Under the pieces are notes generated by a model. It did not search any database and was not told the DNA's origin. It saw only the letters and a list, made by a program, of their open reading frames with translations. 64,000 nt of DNA from Sequoia sempervirens. Its lineage: Eukaryota; Streptophyta; Pinopsida; Cupressales; Cupressaceae. The DNA lies in NCBI GenBank assembly GCA_007258455.2, contig VDFB02270651.1:490428711-490492710 (forward strand), in the 5' to 3' direction. Every line of letters begins with the position of its first letter. Position 1 is the stretch's first letter. A program made the translations under genes and the position numbers. Positions 9,958 through 20,435 of this stretch are shown here, one piece after another.

Positions 9958-10977
9958 TCTAATTTTGCTTTATTTGCTCAAGATCCTATATATTTTGAAG
10001 ATGCAATTAAGGAAAAACATTGGATTAATGCAATGAATGATGAAATGGAATCTATTGTGAAAAATGATACATGGGATCTAGTTGATTTACCTAAGGATAA
10101 AGAATGCATAGGAGTGAAATGGGTTTATAAAACTAAGTATAAGGCAAATGGAGAAGTTGACAAATATAAGGCAAGATTAGTAGCCAAGGGATTTGCACAA
10201 GAATATGGAGTTGATTATAATGAAACATTTACACCTGTAGCAAGACTTGATACTATTAGAATGGTACTAGCTATTGCAGCCCAAAACAATTGGAAGGTTT
10301 ATCAAATGGATGTCAAATCAGCTTTCTTGAATGGATATTTAGAAGAAGAGGTTTATGTGCAACAACCACCAGGATATGAAATAAAAGGTTATGAAAACAA
10401 AGTTTACAGGTTGAAGAAGGCACTTTATGGATTAAAGCAAGCACCAAGAGTGTGGTATAGTAGGATAGATTCATACATGATAAAGAATGAATTTAGCAGA
10501 AGCACTAGTGAACCTACACTATACACCAAAGTCAATGAACATGGTCAGATTTTGATTGTTTGCTTATATGTCGATGATTTGATCTTTACGGGTAATCTTT
10601 CTATTGACATGTTTAAATCAGCAATGAAAAAGGAATTTGAGATGACAGATTTGGGTTTAATGAAATATTTTCTTGGCATTGAAGTCACTCAGAATGATAA
10701 GGGCATTTTCATTTGTCAAAGTAAATATGCAAAAGATGTTTTGAGGAGGTTTAGATTGATAAATTGCAGTCTAGTTTCCACTCCTGTGGCAATAGGAACA
10801 AAACTAAGTAGAGAAGATAATGAAATGGATTATAATTCAACTATATTTAGAAAATTGGTTGGTAGTTCAATGTACCTCACAACAACTAGGCCAGATATAA
10901 TGTATGGAGTTAGTTTGATTTCTAGATTCATGGATGCACCAAAAATTCACATTGGCAAGCAGGAAAAAGGTTATTAA
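9958..10977 (+). pseudogene. copia 1 reverse transcriptase
   Basis: RVT_2-type RT in the same frame as integrase. Motifs in order: MESIVKNDTWDLVDLP, GVKWVYKTKYKANGEVDKYK, ARLVAKGFAQ, FTPVARLDTIR, MDVKSAFLNGYLEEEVYV, KALYGLKQAPRVWY and the catalytic LYVDDLIFTG (about 10564-10593). Then the connection FEMTDLGLMKYFLGIEV and TTRPDIMYGVSLISRFM. The frame is lost at about 10940-10950 by a one-base change relative to the RNase H segment, ending at 10977. The catalytic Asp pair is intact. Confidence 0.93.
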
Positions 10978-11513
10978 GGTACATTGCAGGAACTATGAAT
11001 CATGGTATATTGTATACTACGGATAATTTTCAATTGGTTGGATACACAGATAGTGATTTTGTAGGAAGTATTGATGATAGAAAGAGTACATCTGGATATG
11101 CATTTCATCTTGGAACATGAGTTGTGGCATGGGCGTCAAAGAAACAACCAATAGTGACAATCTCCTCAGTAGAAGCAGAGTATGTTACAGGTACATCAGC
11201 AGCATGTCAAGCAGTTTGGATGCGAAGAATCTTGAAGGATCTAATGCATGAGCAAGAGAAGCCTACTACAATATATTGTGACAACAAGTCCACCATTGCA
11301 CTATCAAAGAATCATGTTTTTCACAAGAGGACAAAACACATTGACACTAGATATCACTTCATTCGAGAATTGGTCAACAATGGAGAACTCAACCTACAAC
11401 ATTGCAGATCAAAGGAGCAACTTGCAGACATATTCACAAAGGCGTTATCACAAGAACAATTTGAATATTTGAGAGAAATATTGGGCATTGTAAATATTGA
11501 TGTAATTAGTTGA
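10978..11513 (+). pseudogene. copia 1 RNase H
   Basis: Shifted by one frame relative to RT. It includes the first catalytic segment (YTDSDF at about 11044-11061), a TGA stop at 11118-11120, then VVAWASKKQPIVTISSVEAEY with the catalytic Glu and YCDNKSTIALS with the next Asp. It ends with FTKALSQEQFEYLREILGI and a TGA. The polypurine tract begins eight bases later. Apart from the stop and the shift the domain looks complete. Confidence 0.9.
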
Positions 11514-11520
11514 TAGTAGA

Positions 11521-11533
11521 AATTAGGGGGGAG
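11521..11533 (+). other. Polypurine tract of copia element 1
   Basis: AATTAGGGGGGAG immediately precedes the 3' LTR start TGTTGG. Confidence 0.85.
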
Positions 11534-11882
11534 TGTTGGAACTATCTGGTAATTTCTACTGCCTTCATCTCCTTCAACCGTCAGCATTAAATTCCCCAAC
11601 TATACCACTGTCCACAATAAATCCTTCATCCAGAAATATCGATAGTCAATGATCACACCTCATCTAGAATGTCTGCGATAAGAGGCAAGAAAAAAATGTG
11701 AGCAATCTTATGGAGATTTTTGAAGACTTCATTGTTCTGAAGACAATTTCTGGAGACTTCTGTAGACCTCTATAAATAGAGGCAATTGTAATCGTTTTTG
11801 ATTCAAGGGAAGCAATAAAAATTGAGTTTATTGTGTCAGAAAGCACACTTTTCTATGCTCGCTTTTTCCTCTACCATTATCA
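11534..11882 (+). repeat. 3' LTR of copia element 1
   Basis: 349 bp with canonical TG start and CA end. It is longer than the 5' LTR mainly through about 17 bp near 11728-11745 bounded by GAAGAC repeats. It shares CTATAAATAG and AATAAA with the 5' copy. Confidence 0.9.
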
Positions 11883-11887
11883 AAACA
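11883..11887. repeat. Target-site duplication AAACA, right copy of copia element 1
   Basis: Exact match to 6701-6705. Confidence 0.85.
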
Positions 11888-11996
11888 CACAGGCTCAAAA
11901 TAAGCCTCAAAACTTCCAACCCAGCAATTCGCCCAACATCAACAACTTTGTCCATGCCTTCCAAAACGGCTTCCTTTGGCAAAGCATCTGGATTGT

Positions 11997-13688
11997 TTAT
12001 AGAAATTGCGAAGTCAATTTGAATGCTTTTGCACTAGAAGAAGACGGTTTAACGCCAAAAGTAGATTCTTTACCACCATGTTGTTGGAGGGTGCGAAGAT
12101 ATTTAGCCCATGAGGCCTCCATAACCATGTGTTCAATTTCCTTCATTGCTAGCTCCAAAATAGAGGAGAAGCGACCCTCAGCTAAAAGTGCATTCTCTAT
12201 ATTATCTTCTAAATTAACATTAATATTACTCCTTTGTTCCTACAGAGGTCGATCAATACTTATCCTCTGTACCTCAAAAGCTTGCTGCACACCAAGTGAA
12301 GAAAGCAACGATTCAACTAAAGAAGTCAGCGTATGATGTAAAGAAGGGCCCATATTACTGTCAAACAACTTTGTTTGACCAAGAGGAGGCAACAAATAGT
12401 CTAGTGGAGGCTGCGTGTGAAATGGTAAGGGTAGCAACTCAACATTTAAACGATGTGAATGAACATGATGTGGTTGCCTACCTAATGAAGGCTATGTAAA
12501 AATATTTGAAGGTGACATAGGAGCAACTAACAGCTGTGAACCAATATGTGATGGTTGTGTTGGAATATGATCAGGCTCCTTGTCTTCCACAAATATCTCC
12601 ATCGACTCCCCAAAACACCTAGCGGCTTCGGCATAATTTGGCCCGAATTCTTGACCACTCCCCTGAGGCACTTCAAAGCTTCTATCACCTCCTCTTGAGC
12701 CATAACGGTCCTCTTTGTTATCCTTGCCTACGCCATACTCATCATCTCTATAGTGATCTCCATCTCGACTCACTTCAACACTTGTGACTGGTGATGTTGC
12801 CTCTAAAATTTCTTGTCTACCTTTGTTTCATATAACGCCTCCTACCTTGGTTGTGGGGCACAAAACCTTAAACACCATATCTCCTTTCTCTTCCTACAAG
12901 TCAATATCTCAACCAAATTGGTCTAATTGAGGCAGCAAATTCAATCCATCATATTTGTTCCAAATATTCTCGTCAGCTTCTATGTTTGGGAAAATCAACT
13001 GCAAGGAGGACACAGGCAAAGTAAATTCCTCACGCAAGGAGTAAGGAGGGGGCTGCGTGGAGTCTACCTCCCTACTAGCGCATAAAACAAAAGCATCCTC
13101 ATCTAGAGCCTCTTCCTTCATGGGACTCTAGGCGCCTTCAACATCCTTCCCTCTATCATCTATCGTCTCAAACAAAACAGAATTATGTGCCTCCTCATCT
13201 TCATTCACTGATTCAACTTCTTGACAATCAATGCCCAAATCGATAAAAATAGAACAAAGCTCAGCCAATTCCTCTTTCAACTCTTCATTTTTTTTCTTTC
13301 TATAAAACTCCAGTTCTTTTGTAAATTTTTCATTTTCCTTCTCCATACAGTTTATTCACTCTCTCAACATCAAAATCACCTCATTTAGAAATACAATTTC
13401 TTTGTTTAGATGTTCCTCCCAGTTCTCGACATCTTCCTCAAGTTCATCTTCACTCACCTAGTACCGGACTACATCCTCCTCTCCCAGGGAGGCATACTCC
13501 TCATCTTGGAAGGAAAAATCTGCAGTCTCTCCTTCAACTAGCGATTACATCAAACCCTCTTCTTTAGCCAAATTCAAGCTACCAAGAAATTCTTCAATGA
13601 AAAAATTAGCCTTATCATCGTCAAGTACAAAATTAGTTATAGCCATTAAAATACATGGGAAGTATCGAGAGGCTTCTTCATCTTCCAT
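11997..13688 (-). pseudogene. Unrecognised 564-codon element ORF, broken only by stop codons
   Basis: On the minus strand one frame runs from ATG (13688-13686), about 40 bases after the primer-binding site, to TAA (11999-11997) with no frameshift over 1692 bp. I count nine internal stops (TAA, TAG and TGA mixed). The N-terminus reads MEDEEASRYFPCILMAITNF and is followed by a very acidic, Glu-rich region. A charged coiled-coil-like segment lies at about 13346-13230 (KENEKFTKELEFYRKKKNEE), then a Pro-containing middle part. An Asp/Arg/Gly-rich stretch lies at about 12773-12690. Near the C-terminus is a helical segment ILELAMKEIEHMVMEASWAK and a Ser-rich end. There is no zinc knuckle, protease DSG, RT or integrase motif, so it is not an ordinary gag-pol. 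By position it may be a diverged gag or a captured gene. Confidence 0.7.
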
Positions 13689-13727
13689 CTTTGCTCCTTG
13701 GTTCAAACCAACAAACACTTCTCCATA

Positions 13728-13739
13728 GCTCTAATACCA
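13728..13739 (-). other. Primer-binding site of the small-LTR element
   Basis: On the minus strand TGGTATTAGAGC follows the LTR end by two bases. It differs by one base from the tRNA-iMet site of copia element 1 and fixes the element's orientation. Confidence 0.8.
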
Positions 13740-13741
13740 AT

Positions 13742-13966
13742 TGTAAATATTAAACAAGTAGAGAAACAAAATAAAATAGAAAACAAAGAACAAAATATGA
13801 GGCACAATTTATAGTGGTTCAACAATTGCCTTGACATCCACTTTCAAGTAGGGATTCACTTTATTATCAATCACCAATTAATTGTACAATACATGATCAA
13901 CCACATATTTATACAAGGCTAAGAGAATATAATAGTCATGTGACCATTGGGCTTCACATCCCAACA
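13742..13966 (-). repeat. LTR of the small-LTR element (5' LTR in element sense)
   Basis: 225 bp, matched end to end with 6066-6287. Followed by CTATA, a 4/5 match to TTATA before 6066. Confidence 0.85.
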
Positions 13967-13971
13967 CTATA

Positions 13972-14996
13972 AACTTTAGTATCTTTTCTTGAGATAACAT
14001 TCAAACTAATAGAAAAAAAAGTTGAAATTTTATATTTTTAAAACTATAATGTTAAATCTATAAAAAAAAATATATTTACTCATAGAAATGTTAGAAACAT
14101 TATATATATTTTTTTAAATATTATTTTTATAAATTAACATCAAAGTGATGTTGGCATATTTATTTAGTGAATACTTCTATTTGGAACATTTGTCCACAAA
14201 TTTTTTTAGCTAGAATGAATTTAGTCAAAATATATTTTCAATGTCAACTAAATTTTAATTAAAAATAAATTCTATTGTGCTAAAAATTTAGCCTAAAAGA
14301 TGATACAACTTCAAACTTTGACCCCTAATTTAGAAAATAAAAGAAATTGGTACTAAAATCATGCCACCTAGATTGTCAATAGACATGTTTAGCCAAAAAT
14401 AGTTTAACTAAACTAGGTATAGTCCAACTACCTTTAACTGAACATACGTAGTATGAATAAAAAAAGTACCTCAAACATAGCAATTTTTCCTAATTTTATT
14501 GAATATTTAAATTTTTTATTAATTTAGTGTGTCGATGGGCAAGCAACTTGCCACATTGGTGGTGGAAAGTCTATCTTGAGGGGTGCAACTATGGCCACAT
14601 TGGGTTGGTGTGACCAATTGGCAGCCACATCATTTGCAGGTTGGGGGCCCCCTCGAATTCTGATGACAAGAACTGCAATCATGAAATGGTATTAATGAAA
14701 CACAAGCATCAGTATTGGGGAGCCTTGTCTAGGCTTCCGCAATCACTTTAGGACTGTCTAACATCATTTTCCCTCAAGCCTGCTCATCTAAATGATGAAA
14801 AATATAGATTTTCTAATGGATTTGAGTTGACACATTGTACAACGTAATAATGCAGGTGGCATTCTCCTCAAGTGCTATTTGAGAAGTTGGTGAGGCAAGT
14901 GAAACTATTCATTTTCCATTTCTTCCTATGGCCATAATGCTTTAGTGTAGGTTGCAATGGCGGAGTACTCTAAATTCATAGTGGAGATGTCAATTG
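13972..14996. other. Spacer without recognised gene or element
   Basis: AT-rich to about 14530, then moderate composition. No long frame, no LTR boundary pair and no polymerase motif. The region could be the flank or a degraded part of an older repeat. Confidence 0.5.
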
Positions 14997-15998
14997 TGTT
15001 GGAAACATGAAGAAGATTGACCATCTCTAAAGTTTTGTATTGTCATTGATGTCACCATGATTGTGACTACAAGTCTAAGGCAATGTCTAATATGGTATTT
15101 TGGTCCGGTGTCTGAATTGGTATTCGTGTTGCTCTCTCTGATATTCCTATTTGCACTCCTCCAGAGTTAACTATTATCACTTGTAGTTTTGGGAAATGGT
15201 TTGAAGGTGTTGGGAGCATTTACTTACAATACCTTAGTATCCAAATGCTCGTATGGTGTATCGAAATTTCTCTAGTGTTTGCAAAAGCATTACTAGGTCT
15301 ATCCTTGGCCGACCTAATATATGGTGAAATAATTTTTGGTTATGTAGATATATGTGCGACCTATCCTAGGTCGATGCCAACTTGAAAAAGCGTGTTTGGA
15401 AGATTTTTTAATTACTTGAAGTTGACTATTAACATTTTTGGTAAATATGATGTGCATCTAATTAGGCCGACCTAATTGATGCTTGTGACAAGATCAAGTA
15501 TATATATGTGAATGTAGTGAAAGATGATGATGATGAGGAAGTATGAGCGAGTAAAAAGTATGAAGTAGTAGAAAGTACAAAAATGAGAGAATATAATGAA
15601 GTGTGTCAAGTAAGTATTCTGAGCATCACTGAAACTGTATCAACACTTGCTAGGTGCACTTTTGTCAGATCATTTTGGGTGTAAAGCCTTCTTTTGTTCT
15701 ATAAATCTTTATGTAGGTAGTGAACCTCCTTGTAAGCAGTGAGCTTTTGTATTTGGGCAGTGAGGCTTATTTTTTTCTATTCTAGAAAAAACTTTATACT
15801 GTGAGTTAATCCTTATTGTGGTTTTTCCCTCATTGAGTTTTCCACATAAATTTGGTGTTCAGTGTGTTATCTTACATTTTGTTTTGTATCTCTTGCTTAT
15901 GCTTAATAAAAAAATTATGGATTTGTGGAAATGATATGTGTTGAATTTTTGTGATAACTGATTCACCCCCCCTCTCAGTTGTCTTGCATCCTTTAACA
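14997..15998 (+). repeat. Copia-type LTR related to the LTRs of copia element 2
   Basis: Starts TGTTGGAAAC and ends CCTTTAACA. Scattered blocks match the LTRs at 30506-31998 and 45900-47432: CATTGATGTCA near the start, the repeated TAGGTAGTGA/GGGCAGTGAG motif, GTGAGTTAATCC, GTTTTCCACATAAAT, a TTCATGCT/TTATGCT-like ACTTAATAA segment and the end AGTTGTCTTG. It is about 1.0 kb against 1.5 kb for the others, so it is an older or shorter relative. A primer-binding site follows, so it is a 5' LTR, but the element is cut by the assembly gap. Confidence 0.75.
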
Positions 15999-16000
15999 AT

Positions 16001-16012
16001 TAGTATCAAAGC
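16001..16012 (+). other. Primer-binding site after the 14997-15998 LTR
   Basis: TAGTATCAAAGC, two bases after the LTR, is a variant of the tRNA-iMet type site (TGGTATCAAAGC in related elements). Confidence 0.7.
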
Positions 16013-16068
16013 TTTGGTTCCTTGGTGAAGAGCTTAACTGCTTGAGGAGGATCTTGAAGGTTGAGTAG

Positions 16069-16163
16069 ATGGATGATAAAGGAGAGCTTTGGACTGCTCT
16101 TCGGGATCTTAACAAAGTGGAAAGAAAAAATAGAGATCTGAAATAAAAGCTTGATGATGCAAA
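16069..16163 (+). pseudogene. Start of an element ORF cut by the gap
   Basis: ATG 16069 opens a short charged peptide (MDDKGELWTALRDLNKVERK) that meets TAA after 25 codons and continues in frame into the gap. It looks coiled-coil-like. It is not the gag N-terminus seen in copia elements 1 and 2, so the element may be non-autonomous or diverged. Confidence 0.4.
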
Positions 16164-16263
16164 NNNNNNNNNNNNNNNNNNNNNNNNNNNNNNNNNNNNN
16201 NNNNNNNNNNNNNNNNNNNNNNNNNNNNNNNNNNNNNNNNNNNNNNNNNNNNNNNNNNNNNNN
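16164..16263. other. Assembly gap (100 N)
   Basis: Exactly 100 N, a conventional placeholder for unknown length. Sequence left of it is a copia-type 5' end and sequence right of it is the middle of a gypsy pol, so real material is missing or the join is wrong. Confidence 0.99.
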
Positions 16264-17600
16264 TTATGGTCATATAGTAGCACCTCTCACAACTCTATTG
16301 AAGAAGGATTTTTTTCATTGGAATGAGTCTTCCAATACAACATTTGAGAGATTAAAGGAGGCTATGTGTACAAATCCAATGCTTGCAACTCCTGACTTCA
16401 CCAAGGAATTAATTTTGGAATGTGATGCTTCTGGAAATGGGATAGGAGCAGTGCTCATGCAAGAAGGTCGACCAATTTCTTTTGAGAGTCATCAATTAAA
16501 GGGTAAGAATTAACTAAAACCTATTTATGAGAAGGAAATGCTAGCAATCCTCCATGCAACTAAACAATGGAGGACTTATCTATTGAGTAGACACTTCAAG
16601 GTTAAGACAGATCATGATTGCCTAAAATATTTTTTGGAGTAAAGACTATCTTCTGAAGAGCAACAAAAATGGGTCACTAAGATGTTAGGATATGACTTTG
16701 ATATTATATAGAAGAAAGGAAAGAAAATATTGTAGCAGATGCACTTTCAAGAAAGGATGAGAAAGATGAAGCCTTATTGTGTTCCCTTTCAATATGACAA
16801 GAAAATTGGGTGGAGGAAGCCAAAGCAAAGTGGAAAAATGATGTTTTGACAAGTAATCTCATCGAACAATTAAAAAATGATCCTAGTAGTTTAGATAAGT
16901 TTTGTTGAAAGGGAGATACTTTTTGGCATAAAGAGCATTTGTATCTTTGCAAGAATTCCACTCTTAAACACAAGATTCTCATAGAGTTGCATGAGTCTAT
17001 AGTGGGTGGTCATTTAGGATTTTTGAAGACATATCATCGAGTCAAGCAAGATTTTTTTTGGGAAGGGCTAAAAGGTGATGTTCAAAATTTTGTGGTTGAA
17101 TGTTTGATTTGTCAAAGGAATAAAGGGGAGACAATTAAGACACTAAGTCTCTTACAACCCTTATCTATTCCTATCCAGCATGGGGAAGAGGTATCCATGG
17201 ACTTCATCACATGGATTCCCAAATCTAAAGGTCATAATGTCATCATGGTTGTGTTGATCACCTCACTAAATATGCACATTTTATTGCATTATCACATCCT
17301 TTTACAACAAGTGCAGTGGAAAAAGATTTTTTGGAGAATATCCAAAAGCTACATGGTACACCTAAGGTTATTGTTAGTGATCATGATCCTATCTTCACTA
17401 GTCACTTTTGGAAAGATTTATTCTCATGTTTGGGTACTCAATTGGCTCATAGCTCTTCATACCACCCTCAATTAGATGGGAAAACTGATGTTGTTAATAA
17501 GTGTTTGGAAGGATATCTACATTGTTTCACCTCAGAGAAAAAATTCAATGGATAGATTGGTTACCACTTGTAGAATGGTGGTATAACACTTCTTTTCATA
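16264..17600 (+). pseudogene. Ty3/gypsy RNase H and integrase, decayed
   Basis: Begins in the RT thumb/tether ([13 protein letters not shown]). RNase H follows with [38 protein letters not shown] and VKTDHDCLKYFL, so the catalytic acids are present. Integrase has the HHCC zinc site (LHESIVGGHLGF, then CLICQRNKG) and SMDFITWIPKS, VSDHDPIFTSHFW, SSYHPQLDGKTDVVNKCLE, so the DDE triad is readable. RT itself is lost in the gap. Lesions: stops near 16513, 16638, 16710, 16795 and 16906, a frameshift at about 17245 inside the integrase core, and another between 17550 and 17885. RNase H before integrase identifies Ty3/gypsy. Confidence 0.9.
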
Positions 17601-18268
17601 GCTCATAAAAAATGTCTCCATTTTTGGAAATTTATGGATATCATCCTCCTTCCATCACATCATCAATAAAGGTGTCACCAAGAGTTTAGGTCGTAGAAGA
17701 CCACTTGCTTCATCAATAACAAGTACTTTTAGGACTCAAGGAGAATTTATCCATGGCACAAAATTGAATGAAACAATAGGAAAACCATCATAGTGAAAGA
17801 AGTTTTGAAGCTGGGGATTGGGTCTTCTTGAGATTGCATCCTTATAAGAAAATCTGACTAAAGAAACAAAAAAAGAATAATAAGTTGTCTCCAAGGTATT
17901 ATGGTCCATACCAAATCATGCAAAAGATCAATAGTGTTTCCTACAAGCTAGAGTTGCTGCCAAAAACAAAGATACATCCAATTTTTCATGTTTCCTATTT
18001 GAAGGTCATTGGGCATAATATTCCCACTCAAACAACACTACTAGAGCTCGATGAAGAAGGAAGAATCATTTTGGAACCGGAGTGCATTCATAAAACATGC
18101 ACAAAGAAGATGAGGAATAGAACTCTCACTGAGTATCTCATCCAATGGAAGAATTTACTAGTTGAAGATGCCACATGCGAGGATGAGGAGTTCATTCAAA
18201 AGAATCCAAACTTGATTAGCATTAAGGGTAATGCTTTTTTGAAGAAGGAGGACATGCTACACCATTAA
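17601..18268 (+). pseudogene. Gypsy integrase C-terminus with chromodomain-like tail
   Basis: From 17885 an open frame of 127 codons reads MSPRYYGPYQIMQKINSVSY, the GPY/F motif that ends gypsy integrases, then KIHPIFHVSYLK. It finishes with a chromodomain-like segment LTEYLIQWKNLLVEDATCED followed by EEFI and a Pro, ending at TAA 18266-18268. The aromatic and acidic spacing fits plant chromovirus integrases. The stretch 17600-17884 is frameshifted. Chromodomains direct insertion to heterochromatin in this clade (established knowledge); this copy is inactive. Confidence 0.85.
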
Positions 18269-18610
18269 TATTAGTGTACATCAGGTTATGAATAGTTAGC
18301 TTGTGGCTATCTTAACTCTCTATTAGGTCATATTATCTTTAGTATATTCTTATTTAGTTTTTTAGGTTAGCCTAAGACTTATATAGGTGTGTCTAATTCA
18401 GCCTAGGTGATATCCTAGGAATAAATATGTATATATAGGAGGTTGTGAGTCTTATTTCATCATCAAGTTGTGAAGTTTGTTCTCATTAGAGATATTTGGA
18501 GGTTTTCCCCCTCAAAGTGGCTTGTTATTCTTATTTATTATCAAGTATTTGTAGCATATTTAATATCATATTCTTCTATTGTACAAGTTAATTCATAATA
18601 GATTACTTAA
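18269..18610 (+). repeat. Putative 3' LTR of the gypsy chromovirus fragment
   Basis: This follows the pol stop directly and has LTR-like composition, with TATATATAGGAGG near 18430 as a possible TATA region and GTTTTCCCCCTC downstream. The 5' partner is beyond the gap, so neither border can be proved. The left edge may lie near the purine-rich GAAGAAGGAGGACA (18241-18254). Confidence 0.45.
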
Positions 18611-20435
18611 GTAAAGAAGAGAGAAAGATAAAGAGAAAGAAAAAGAGATAAACACAAACAAAGGGCATAGGGGTAGCCTAATATTTTGAGGTTAGAGCTG
18701 CTCATAAATATATGTGTATAGTAATAGTATATAAATGAACTATCATCAACCCCTTACTATATCAAACCATGTGAAGAATGCATGAGAAGACAAAGTAAAA
18801 ATAAAAAATTGGGTAGACATGGAAGGGAAGCCTAAATGCCCCCAATTTACCAAAAATCAAACACAAACATGGAAGAATGATGATGCAAATAGAGGAAGGT
18901 TTATGACACAAAAACCATGCATGTATCCAAGCACCAATAGGGGTGATAAGGGTCATCCAAGCACACATAGCACAATCACAAGGGAACACATCGCAACACA
19001 CACAGATATCTAATCTAAAGATAAAAAAGAGGCCTCCTTTCAACATTGATCAACCAAGAGGTTGTCCGCTTCACACTCTATATAATCATAGGGGAAAGGA
19101 GGATGGGCTTACAGTGGTGGGATGTTAAGAGGTGGAGTAGCCATCCCTCGTGTAACAACATCTAAGGAAGAAGGACCTAAAAGGTCCTCTTTGCTAAGCT
19201 ATTGCGGAGCTAGGGTCAATGATTTCATGAAGATCATTAACAAGGTTGGAACTTCATCCATAAAGTTAAACATGCACCTTGTAGGAGTGTCATGTATAAC
19301 TTCAATGGATGAGGCAGGTTACGCCTGAGATTCATCACTAGGCTCAACAAATGAATCAGGAGTGATGATGAATCTAGGAGAAGTTGGGACTGGTTCCATC
19401 ACTAGGACATAACAAGTCAACATGAGACAACCTTGTTAAGAAGGTGGGATCCTCTTTTTTTCCTTATTTTAGGAGGAACTGCTCTCAACCTTTTACTTAG
19501 TTGAGGGATGTGATCTCCCCTTAGACAAGGCAAGAGGTGCAGAGGAAGAGCAGGAGGAGAAAACTGTAGTAGACACCACCAAGGTGTTCATCATATCTAT
19601 GGGTCTTAGGAAAAGCGGGATATCCATAATGGACATCAGCAAAGGTGGCTCCACTAAAGGAGAAATGAACACATATACCCCCTTAGGGTCAAGTGCATTC
19701 GTACTCATAGCTAAATCTGAAAGCAATGCAAAACTAGACTGAAGGGAAGTAGAGGGAAGGAGAGAGGAAAATGTTGTACGATGCCCTAAAGTAGGGACGA
19801 TCATCTCTTCTTCCTTCCTTTGTGAGGTGTCTTGCTTAACCAAAAGATCCTTTCACTAGTGCTTGAACTCATGCACAAGCTAGTTTGTATGACTCTTTGA
19901 GCTAGAGGTCAGGGGATACAAAGGAATAAAATTCTCTTGCTCAACTATGGGAATGTCCACTAAGTCCATCTTTTGTAAAGGAATGGATTCCTATACGGGA
20001 GTAGGAGGGGCAAGCTGAGAAGCAATAGGAAGAGCCAGCTCAAGAGCCTTGGAAATGGGCCTCTTCCCATTCATTGCTTTAGGAGCAAGAGCAGTAGGAG
20101 GATACAAAGTTGAAACAAATATGACTCTCCATGGGAGGCCTTCCTACTATACCAAATATCCCTAGGCTCCGTGGGCAGAAAAGGAAGTTTAAATGTAAGA
20201 CGCTTAGGCTTTGGCCAAGCAGGCACCATAGGATTCTCCCACAATTGTGGAATAGAATCTGATGGCACCATGACAGAGTGAGAAGAAGTGTCATAGTGAC
20301 CAGTGGAAGAGGAAGGAGGATCTCAGGACTACTTCTCTTATTCCCTCCTACGTGCCTTAGTAGCATCACTTTCAGCTTTTACGAAAGCCCTATGTGAAAC
20401 AACATAAGGTGATGGAGGGTATATCATATTCATCC
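18611..20435. other. Decayed repeat, probably 3' part of a minus-strand gypsy derivative
   Basis: A purine-rich run (GAGAAAGA repeats) lies at about 18617-18650. Minus-strand frames at 20271-20071 (SDSIPQLWENPMVPAWPKPK) and 19843-19493 (Ser/Leu/Pro-rich) continue in a decayed way from the protease fragment to the right. No RT, RNase H or integrase motif was found on either strand. Confidence 0.4.

Larger units (their letters stand above)
6706..11882 (+). mobile_element. Ty1/copia LTR retrotransposon 1 (complete structure, coding frame broken)
   Basis: A 5.2-kb element: 5' LTR 6706-7035, PBS 7039-7050, gag-pol 7399-11513, polypurine tract 11521-11533, 3' LTR 11534-11882, target duplication AAACA. 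The gene order gag-protease-integrase-RT-RNase H is diagnostic of Ty1/copia. The frame has three in-frame stops before RT, a frameshift after RT and another stop before RNase H, so this copy cannot make a full polyprotein. It is inserted in the small-LTR element in the opposite orientation. The two LTRs remain very alike over long stretches, implying it is younger than its host. Confidence 0.93.
6066..13966 (-). mobile_element. Non-autonomous LTR retrotransposon (small LTRs, no RT), interrupted by a copia element
   Basis: Two similar terminal repeats (6066-6287 and 13742-13966) start TGTAAATATTAA and end CACATCCCAACA on the + strand. Orientation is minus: inside the right repeat is GCTCTAATACCA (13728-13739), the complement of a tRNA-iMet primer-binding site, and inside the left repeat is ATCTCCCCCG, the complement of a polypurine tract. 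Flanks TTATA (6061-6065) and CTATA (13967-13971) are a 4/5 target duplication. Without the nested copia element the unit is about 2.7 kb and holds one decayed frame (11997-13688). No protease, RT, RNase H or integrase motif is visible, so it would need enzymes in trans. It is longer than a typical TRIM and shorter than a LARD. Confidence 0.8.

Noticed and set aside
12492..13346. Three separate small minus-strand genes
   Set aside because: They share one frame with each other and with 13688 and 11997 and are pieces of one broken ORF.
15993..16513. Open frames running through the N gap on both strands
   Set aside because: They are open only because N cannot form stop codons; the flanks belong to different elements.
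18762..19046. 94-codon minus-strand frame rich in Cys and Phe
   Set aside because: Overlaps competing + strand frames, has no motif and lies in decayed repeat.
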